Part shown: positions 1 to 5,040 of the stretch, piece after piece
Position numbering within the stretch: the first letter of the stretch is position 1
Layout: the number at the start of each line of letters is the position of its first letter
Source: Firmicutes bacterium CAG:449
GTDB taxonomy: Bacteria > Bacillota_I > Bacilli_A > RFN20 > CAG-449
Assembly (NCBI GenBank): GCA_000432895.1
Contig: FR889460.1
Span: 13,104 to 21,121 of the forward strand
DNA length: 8,018 bases
Reading direction: 5' to 3'
The notes under the pieces: generated by a model
Told to the model about the DNA's origin: nothing
Seen by the model: the letters and a program-made list of their open reading frames with translations, nothing else
Database searches by the model: none
Position numbers and translations under genes: made by a program

Positions 1-45
1 GCTCTTCCAGATGAAAAAATTGTTCCTGAATGGGCTGAAGATTAA
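1..45 (+). CDS. 3' end of an unidentified upstream gene (partial)
   Basis: Reading frame 1 is open from the window edge and encodes the 14 residues ALPDEKIVPEWAED followed by TAA at 43-45. The final A of the stop is the first base of the ATG of the RDD gene (TAATG), a one-base overlap typical of translationally coupled genes in one operon. The acidic, hydrophilic tail gives no family assignment, and too little is present to name a product. That it is a real gene end is inferred from the exact stop/start overlap and the coherent codon use. Confidence 0.6.
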   Translation, partial: ALPDEKIVPEWAED

Positions 46-1277
46 TGAGAATATTTAAAAGTAATTACGATTTATTAAAGCGTGCTTCTCCGGCAAAACC
101 GGGGAAGCGCTTTGTTTCTTTTTTTATAGATTTAATGGTAGTATTTTTACTATCAACTCTTTTATTCTTAGGTGGTAAAGCAATTGTTACTTCAACAAAT
201 GAATTTACTACCAATGAAACAAATGTAAAAGAAGAAGTTAAGTATTATAATAATTTTATTGAAAAAACATATTTAGTGGAATTTGCTAATAAAGAAAATA
301 GTGAAAGAGTTTCTACTGAAAAAATGATTTATAAAAATGTATGTCGAGCGATATATTATTCATATAATTTGATTGTAGAAAATAAATTTAATATTGATAG
401 TAAGGTAACTGAATATGGAACATCGATTGATGGAGATAATATTTATTTATTTTATACGGATTATGTCGTAAATAATAATGAAAACAATCAAATATTAGAT
501 TTTAAAGGAAAGACATCTCAAGAATATGTAATTGATTTTTATAAAACATATTTTGGAGAAAGTAGTTACTATCAAATGTTTGATTCTCAATCAAAAGATA
601 TTCCAACTTTAAATACCAATGTTGCAAAAGCTCTTCATGATTATTTATTTGATGTTGGTGAAACTGCTCAAAAAGAACTCGGTCAAACATACTATAGTAA
701 TTTTGTTTCTAGCTACAGCACTATGTTAGATGTTTCAGAAAATATTATGTTAAAAAGTGAACCTTATTATACAGATCATTATTTAAGTTATGTTGAATCA
801 ATTACTATACAAACTAGACTTATTAATATCACTTTAATTATTTGCATAATGATGGCAACATTACTTGGTGTCGTACTTCCAAAAATTCTATTTAAAGACG
901 AAGTTACTATTGGAAGAAAAATTACTTCTCTTGGAGTTATTCAATTAAATGGAGAAAAAAGCAAACTAATTAGTTTAATTATAAAAAGTATATTATCATT
1001 ATTTGGGTTTTTAATTTCTAGTATCATAATTTATATACTTCCTCCATTTTATTTAAATTATGATTTAATGATGATGCCATTTGCTAAAAATACTAGTTTC
1101 TCATTTGGCTTAATACTAATTATTATTGCTTTAATTGGAATAATTAATGCAATTCCTATTTTATTCACTCATTATAAAACTTCTTTCCTTGATATGTTAT
1201 TTAAAACTAAAGTAGTTGATTTAACATATTTAGATGAAGGCGATATTGATGAAAAAGATGAGGCAATGCCTCTATAA
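45..1277 (+). CDS. RDD family membrane protein with large extracytoplasmic insertion
   Basis: This 410-residue integral membrane protein is of the RDD family, whose members have no single agreed function (ion/H+ transport has been shown for a few). The N-terminal motif GKRFVSFFIDL (20-30) supplies the family Arg (R22) and Asp (D29). The C-terminal segment FLDMLFKTKVVD (381-392) resembles the family's closing 'hDllagTxVV' motif with D383, and EVTIGRKITSLGV (286-298) matches the usual 'tiGkkllglkV' loop. Predicted membrane helices lie near 25-46, 258-281, 307-333 and 352-375. Residues ~47-257 form a hydrophilic, Asn/Tyr/Glu-rich domain, probably outside the cell, that most RDD proteins (about 150-250 aa) lack. 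The tail is acidic. The ATG at 45 overlaps the previous stop. Only a weak GAAG lies upstream, so coupled translation is likely. A terminator-like hairpin lies inside codons 11-27. The gene is separated by a promoter from the sugar operon and need not belong to it. Confidence 0.8.
   Translation: MRIFKSNYDLLKRASPAKPGKRFVSFFIDLMVVFLLSTLLFLGGKAIVTSTNEFTTNETNVKEEVKYYNNFIEKTYLVEFANKENSERVSTEKMIYKNVCRAIYYSYNLIVENKFNIDSKVTEYGTSIDGDNIYLFYTDYVVNNNENNQILDFKGKTSQEYVIDFYKTYFGESSYYQMFDSQSKDIPTLNTNVAKALHDYLFDVGETAQKELGQTYYSNFVSSYSTMLDVSENIMLKSEPYYTDHYLSYVESITIQTRLINITLIICIMMATLLGVVLPKILFKDEVTIGRKITSLGVIQLNGEKSKLISLIIKSILSLFGFLISSIIIYILPPFYLNYDLMMMPFAKNTSFSFGLILIIIALIGIINAIPILFTHYKTSFLDMLFKTKVVDLTYLDEGDIDEKDEAMPL
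77..125 (+). terminator. Intrinsic-terminator-like hairpin inside the RDD gene start
   Basis: The left arm 77-93 pairs with 99-113. AAAGCG (77-82) pairs with CGCTTT (108-113). After a 2-nt TG bulge, CTTCTCCGG (85-93) pairs with CCGGGGAAG (99-107) with a single U-G wobble, closing on a CAAAA loop (94-98). The stem totals 15 bp. A T-rich run with 9 T of 11 bases, including seven consecutive T (119-125), follows directly. The stem is GC-rich within AT-rich DNA, a textbook Rho-independent terminator shape. It lies 32 nt after the RDD start codon, so it could end transcription of the upstream gene, attenuate the RDD gene, or be fortuitous because it encodes the conserved RDD motif. Confidence 0.6.
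1260..1272 (+). other. Small hairpin over the RDD gene end
   Basis: GAGGC (1260-1264) and GCCTC (1268-1272) form a perfect 5-bp GC-rich stem with an AAT loop, encoding the last residues before the TAA at 1275-1277. The next T-run (1283-1287) begins about 10 nt after the stem, too far for a good intrinsic terminator. It may be a weak terminator or 3'-end stabiliser for the RDD transcript, and is listed mainly because no better terminator exists between the RDD gene and the next promoter. Confidence 0.3.
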
Positions 1278-1282
1278 AAATG

Positions 1283-1312
1283 TTTTTATGCATTAATATT
1301 AATGTAAAAAAA
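1283..1312. repeat. AT-only inverted repeat in the intergenic region
   Basis: The core CATTAATATTAATG (1291-1304) is a perfect 14-bp palindrome. Allowing one G-T wobble and one A-A mismatch, pairing extends outward through the flanking T-run (1283-1287) and A-run (1308-1312). As a terminator it is the wrong way round for the + strand because the T-run precedes the stem. It could be a protein-binding palindrome, or the A-run (1306-1313) could act as an UP-like element just upstream of the -35 sequence. Confidence 0.45.
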
Positions 1313-1314
1313 AC

Positions 1315-1348
1315 TTGAAACTTATTTATATTTAATAGATGATAAAAT
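1315..1348 (+). promoter_or_regulatory. Probable sigma-A promoter of the sugar-uptake operon
   Basis: TTGAAA (1315-1320) is a 5/6 match to the -35 consensus. Two -10 readings are possible: GATGAT (1338-1343), a poor 4/6 hexamer with an ideal 17-bp spacer, or the extended -10 TGATAAAAT (1340-1348), where TG plus TAAAAT (5/6) could work without a well-spaced -35. An A-run (1306-1313) sits just upstream. Either reading puts the start of transcription at about 1350-1356, inside the operator. The promoter lies directly before the substrate-binding protein gene, where one is expected. Confidence 0.6.
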
Positions 1349-1363
1349 TGTAAGCGATTACAA
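1348..1363. promoter_or_regulatory. cre / LacI-family operator
   Basis: TTGTAAGCGATTACAA has 6-bp inverted arms (TTGTAA/TTACAA) around a central CG, the hallmark of LacI/GalR-family operators. It agrees at every position with the Bacillus CcpA cre consensus WTGNAANCGNWWNCAW. It overlaps the end of the extended -10 and the predicted start of transcription, so a bound protein should block initiation. Whether the binder is CcpA (carbon catabolite repression) or a dedicated LacI-type repressor induced by the imported sugar cannot be decided here, as no regulator gene is in the window. Confidence 0.82.
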
Positions 1364-1383
1364 AAAAATTAAAGGAGAAAATT

Positions 1384-3018
1384 ATGAAATTTCAAAAAAC
1401 TTTATTAGTTGTAGGGTCAACTCTTCTTGCGGCTTCTATGACTGCTTGTGGTGGCAATAATAATTCTGTTCCAGAAACACCAGATGATATTTTAGATACT
1501 TCTACTGTTATTAATGATTTACAAATGGCAGGTGATGAAATTGATTATGGTGAAGAAGGAATTAATATTAAATTATGGTCAATTGTTACTAAACCAGATG
1601 ATTCTGCTTTAGAAAAACTTATAACAAAATTTAATGAAGAGCATTTAGGTTCCATTCATATCGAAGTCAAATCTATTGGTCACTACGATTACTACACAAC
1701 ATTAAAAAATACTTGGCAACAAGATCCATCAAGTAGACCTGATATGTGCTTGATGCATAATGAAAAAACTATTGAATATGCTAGACTTGGTTATCTTTAT
1801 CCATTAGATTCATTCTTTGAACCTACTGGTGTTGATTTTGATTTTACTCAAGTTTATGAAAATATTGATCGTGTTACTCACTATAAAGATCATCGTTTTG
1901 CTATTCCTCTAGATGCACATGGATTCTTAACATCATTTAGACAAGATATTATTAAGAAAAATAATTTAGGATTTGATAATAATACTAGATTCATTCCTGA
2001 ATCAAGAGCAGAATATCAAACCTTACTTGAAGGAGCTAGAAAACTTGCTGATGAAGGTAATTTATGGGTTAGAAATATTAATAAACTTGATTATCCAGTA
2101 AGTGGACATGCTCATGAATGGTATAAATTATCTACTACAGAAGCACAATCATTCTTCCCAAGCTTCCCTCAATCAACAGATCCAGATGGATTATCAAGTT
2201 TATATGCTAATGGTGGAACTTTAACTAATGAAGATCAAACAAAAATTACTTTCCAAGAAAATAAAGGATTCCAAACATATTTAACTGATCAAGTTGACCG
2301 TTATAATGCTAAATTAATTGGTGAATCTGGAACTAACCTTGAAATGTTTGGTACTGGTAATACATTAATGTTTTCAGAAGGACCATGGTGGGTTGGACAA
2401 CAATATACTTCACAATTCAACTCTGCTGAATTAAAACAAACAGAAGTTGAAAGAGCTGGTAAAAAATATTCTACTGGTATTACTGCTGAAGATGCTGCAG
2501 ATCCAGTATATAATTCACCATATGTAGCTTCACATCCAAAGGGATGGTGGACTCTTGATGAAAACAAAAATTCTGAAACAGCGCAAAAATGGTATGGTAA
2601 TGGACATGCTATTTCAATTACACGTAATGTTACAAGTATGACAAAAGTTGCTGGTGCATTAACATTTATTAACTGGTTGACACAAGGCAAAGATTTTGAT
2701 GACCCAAACACATACAATTTAACAAATTGGACAGTAGCAGGACATTTACCAGCATGGAAAAATGTTTATAATTCTGATACATATAAAACAGTCGCAAATA
2801 AGAGTGTTGTTTTAACAGCTTTAGGTGATCCAGCAGATATTATTGCTATGGAAGGCTTAGAATATGAAACAACAATTTTCGATGGATTAGCTGGTGCAGT
2901 TGGACAAGTTCAAGCTGCCGTTAAAACATCAACAGGTTGTACAACAAGTAGAGCTATACAAATCTTACAAGAAGTGGCTAGTTCAACACAAGCTGCTCTT
3001 GATTTACTTAAACTTTAA
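1384..3018 (+). CDS. ABC transporter sugar-binding lipoprotein (family 1 extracellular solute-binding protein)
   Basis: This surface lipoprotein should capture an oligosaccharide and deliver it to the two permeases encoded next. The N-terminus has a positive start, a hydrophobic stretch (7-18) and the lipobox MTAC (19-22), so Cys22 is the expected lipidated residue. A flexible Gly/Asn/Pro/acidic linker follows (23-58). The SBP family 1 fold begins at about INIKLWSIV (60-68). Typical family segments include the PDMCLMHNEKTIEYARLGYLYPLD region around 119-142 and HRFAIPLDAHG (170-180). Tryptophan pairs at 335-336 and 388-389 may stack on sugar rings (inference). At 544 residues it is longer than common MalE/MsmE-type proteins (400-450). 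The start is fixed by AAAGGAG (1371-1377), 6 nt before the ATG. It is the first gene of the operon, directly behind the promoter and operator. The sequence does not identify the ligand; the GH43 gene downstream hints at a plant-type oligosaccharide. Confidence 0.9.
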   Translation: MKFQKTLLVVGSTLLAASMTACGGNNNSVPETPDDILDTSTVINDLQMAGDEIDYGEEGINIKLWSIVTKPDDSALEKLITKFNEEHLGSIHIEVKSIGHYDYYTTLKNTWQQDPSSRPDMCLMHNEKTIEYARLGYLYPLDSFFEPTGVDFDFTQVYENIDRVTHYKDHRFAIPLDAHGFLTSFRQDIIKKNNLGFDNNTRFIPESRAEYQTLLEGARKLADEGNLWVRNINKLDYPVSGHAHEWYKLSTTEAQSFFPSFPQSTDPDGLSSLYANGGTLTNEDQTKITFQENKGFQTYLTDQVDRYNAKLIGESGTNLEMFGTGNTLMFSEGPWWVGQQYTSQFNSAELKQTEVERAGKKYSTGITAEDAADPVYNSPYVASHPKGWWTLDENKNSETAQKWYGNGHAISITRNVTSMTKVAGALTFINWLTQGKDFDDPNTYNLTNWTVAGHLPAWKNVYNSDTYKTVANKSVVLTALGDPADIIAMEGLEYETTIFDGLAGAVGQVQAAVKTSTGCTTSRAIQILQEVASSTQAALDLLKL

Positions 3019-3029
3019 TAGGAATAAGT

Positions 3030-4097
3030 ATGAAAGATACAGTCGTTTTAGAAGAATATGCTAAAACGCGTTCTAGAAGAATTGAGAATTTAAAAAGATA
3101 CGGCACCATAGCATTGTTTATGGGGCCGTTTCTATTAGCGTTTATAGTATTTTTCTTATATCCATTAGGTTATGGAGTATATATTTCATTAACAAACTTC
3201 CAATATGGTAGACCAGGTGTTGAAAACTTTAATAATTTCCAATGGTATCGATTCTTATTTGATAGTTCAGCTAGCTCTAAATTATACGAATCATTTTGGA
3301 GATCCTTTTTGCATTCGTTTATATTTGCTTTAATTATGGTTCCAATTGCAGTTTTAGTACCTTTAGGACTTGCAATTTTGGTTAATTTAAAACCACCAGG
3401 ATTTAAGATTTTTAGATCAATTATTTATATGCCTTCTATTGTTCCTCTTACAGCAGCAGGAAGTATATTTACAATTATCTTTATGGAAGGCTCTCAACAT
3501 GGTCTTCTTTATGAATTTTTTGGTATTGATACAAAATGGTTTATTGATTCATGGTTTACATTTAATATTGGTTCATTCAAAGTCGATGTGGCATATGCTT
3601 GGATTCCTATTTTCTTAATGTGTTTCTGGGGAGGATGGGGAGGAAACTTCATCATTCTTAATGCTGGACTTCAAAATGTTCCAAAGAGTTTATATGAAGC
3701 GGCTTCAATTGATGGTTGCTCAAAATGGAAAAGAACACTTAGTGTTACAATTCCAGGAATTAAACCTCAATTAGTCTTATGCTTATTTACAACGATTATT
3801 GGTTATATGGGTTTATATGGACAAAACTTTGTTTTATCTAATGGAGGTCCTGCTAATAGTACAATTTCTTCTATGCCAGGTGGAGGAAAAACATCAACAA
3901 TCATATATTTTATTCAAGATATTGTTGCTAATAATGATAACTTTAAAACTAAATTATATGGTTTAGGTGCCGCAGCAAGTTTAATATTTGCTTTATTTGT
4001 TGGAATAATTACAGGTATTCAAATGTTCTGCACTAGAGATAAAAAAACTGGCTTTAAAATTTCGGAGGCATATCAAAAATGGAACAAAATAAGATAA
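3030..4097 (+). CDS. Sugar ABC transporter permease, MalF/MsmF-like (CUT1 family)
   Basis: First of two membrane subunits forming the translocation channel. The 355 residues have a charged cytoplasmic N-terminus, then predicted membrane helices near 25-50, 92-118, 128-152, 187-210, 247-268 and 311-333, as expected for the MalF class without its extra N-terminal helices. The cytoplasmic EAA loop that docks on the ATPase is clear: E223-A-A-x-x-D228-G229, then I241-P-G-I-K-P246. The segment FFLYPLGYGVYISLTNF (41-57) is typical of CUT1 first permeases. AGGAA (3020-3024) lies 5 nt before the ATG, and the gene starts 11 nt after the binding-protein stop. A GC-rich inverted repeat lies in codons 24-34. 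The 3' end overlaps the second permease by 19 nt. Confidence 0.92.
   Translation: MKDTVVLEEYAKTRSRRIENLKRYGTIALFMGPFLLAFIVFFLYPLGYGVYISLTNFQYGRPGVENFNNFQWYRFLFDSSASSKLYESFWRSFLHSFIFALIMVPIAVLVPLGLAILVNLKPPGFKIFRSIIYMPSIVPLTAAGSIFTIIFMEGSQHGLLYEFFGIDTKWFIDSWFTFNIGSFKVDVAYAWIPIFLMCFWGGWGGNFIILNAGLQNVPKSLYEAASIDGCSKWKRTLSVTIPGIKPQLVLCLFTTIIGYMGLYGQNFVLSNGGPANSTISSMPGGGKTSTIIYFIQDIVANNDNFKTKLYGLGAAASLIFALFVGIITGIQMFCTRDKKTGFKISEAYQKWNKIR
3100..3129 (+). other. GC-rich inverted repeat early in the first permease gene
   Basis: The left arm 3100-3110 and right arm 3119-3129 pair (ACGGC-A-CCATA with TATGG-G-GCCGT), broken only by one A-G mismatch (3105/3124); G3111-T3118 can add a wobble pair around a short loop. 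The run TTTCTATT follows, which is only weakly U-rich. The stretch uses codons rare in this gene (GGC, ACC, GGG, CCG). It lies about 80 nt after the binding-protein stop, where a structure could partly stop transcription or shield the upstream mRNA and so favour the binding protein over the permeases. This role is inference. Confidence 0.4.
4064..4068 (+). promoter_or_regulatory. Ribosome binding site of second permease, inside the first permease gene
   Basis: GGAGG is a strong Shine-Dalgarno core lying within the coding sequence of the first permease, 10 nt before the ATG at 4079. It decides the start of the second permease despite the 19-nt overlap (4079-4097), and it makes coupled, roughly balanced synthesis of the two channel subunits likely. 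Confidence 0.75.
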
Positions 4098-5029
4098 CCT
4101 TTGAACAATATATTGGCTATGAAAAACAAAAATTAGCAGGCGGAAAAAGAAAAGCTGAATATAGTAAAATTGTTTCTTTTATAATTTTATTAGTATTTTG
4201 TATAATTTGGCTTTTACCTTTTCTTATTATGCTTGCTGGTTCTTTAAGAGGATATAATGATACAATGTATTATCCTAAAGAATTGTTTGTTCCTCATAGT
4301 GGATATACATTACAAAACTTTAAAATTTTATTAACAGGTGTCTATCCTGAAGATATGGGACCACATAATACAACTAAAGAATTTGCAATTGGATATTGGT
4401 TTTTAAATACTTGCTTTTCTGCAATAGGTGGAACTGCTTTATATTTACTTGTTGCTTCTTTAGCTGCTTATGCATTCACTTTTGTTGATTTTAAATATCG
4501 TAATTTTATTTTTGCTTTCTTAGTTGCTTCAATGGTTATTCCAGGAACTGCAACTGCTGTTGGTAATCAATCATTTGTTTATTCTATTGGTTTAAATAAT
4601 TCGATGCTTGCCTTAATTATTCCTGGCTTAGGTGGAGTATATGGAATGTATTTAATTAAAACATTCTTCTCATCGATTCCAAAGGATTTAGTTGAATCAG
4701 CAAAAATGGATGGATACAATAATTTCCAAATTTTCTTTAAAATAGTTCTTCCACTTGGAAAAACAGTTATTTTTGTTCAAGGATTATTTGGATTTATGGG
4801 AGGATGGAACGATTTAGTTTGGCCTCAAATGTTATTTGGCTCAAAAGATCCAAAATTATGGACTTTACAAGTTGGTATGGCTTATGTCATAAATAATTCT
4901 AAAACGAGTAATTTAGTTGGTTTAGCTTTAGCAAGTGGAGTTCTATGTGTATTACCAGTCTTAATAGTTTATTTAATTGCTCAAAATATGATTATTGAAG
5001 GTATGGCTGGTGCGGGAATTAAGAGATAG
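4079..5029 (+). CDS. Sugar ABC transporter permease, MalG/MsmG-like (CUT1 family)
   Basis: Second membrane subunit of the importer, 316 residues. Predicted helices lie near 31-53, 106-134, 141-160, 172-195, 229-246 and 279-302. The EAA loop reads E206-S-A-x-x-D211-G212 followed by the conserved Pro225, so the second EAA residue is Ser. GGWNDLVWPQ (241-250) matches the 'W/F-N-D-F-x-W-P' signature of MalG-type permeases, and the C-terminus EGMAGAGIKR resembles the MalG tail (G-x-x-x-G-A-x-K) that reaches toward the ATPases. The N-terminus (1-30) is hydrophilic and longer than in many homologues. The TAG stop (5027-5029) is part of the TAGGAG ribosome binding site of the following ATPase gene. 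Confidence 0.92.
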   Translation: MEQNKITFEQYIGYEKQKLAGGKRKAEYSKIVSFIILLVFCIIWLLPFLIMLAGSLRGYNDTMYYPKELFVPHSGYTLQNFKILLTGVYPEDMGPHNTTKEFAIGYWFLNTCFSAIGGTALYLLVASLAAYAFTFVDFKYRNFIFAFLVASMVIPGTATAVGNQSFVYSIGLNNSMLALIIPGLGGVYGMYLIKTFFSSIPKDLVESAKMDGYNNFQIFFKIVLPLGKTVIFVQGLFGFMGGWNDLVWPQMLFGSKDPKLWTLQVGMAYVINNSKTSNLVGLALASGVLCVLPVLIVYLIAQNMIIEGMAGAGIKR

Positions 5030-5040
5030 GAGTTATTAAT

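Noticed and set aside
502..690. Minus-strand open frame of 62 codons opposite the RDD gene
   Set aside because: It is an antisense shadow of a real gene with no recognisable motif.
1283..1312. AT palindrome as the intrinsic terminator of the RDD gene
   Set aside because: The stem has no GC content and the T-run precedes instead of follows it on the + strand; the 3' flank is an A-run.
2301..2717. Minus-strand open frame of 138 codons opposite the binding-protein gene
   Set aside because: It lies fully inside a well-supported gene on the other strand, has no ribosome binding site context or recognisable domain, and its openness follows from the codon bias of the + strand gene.
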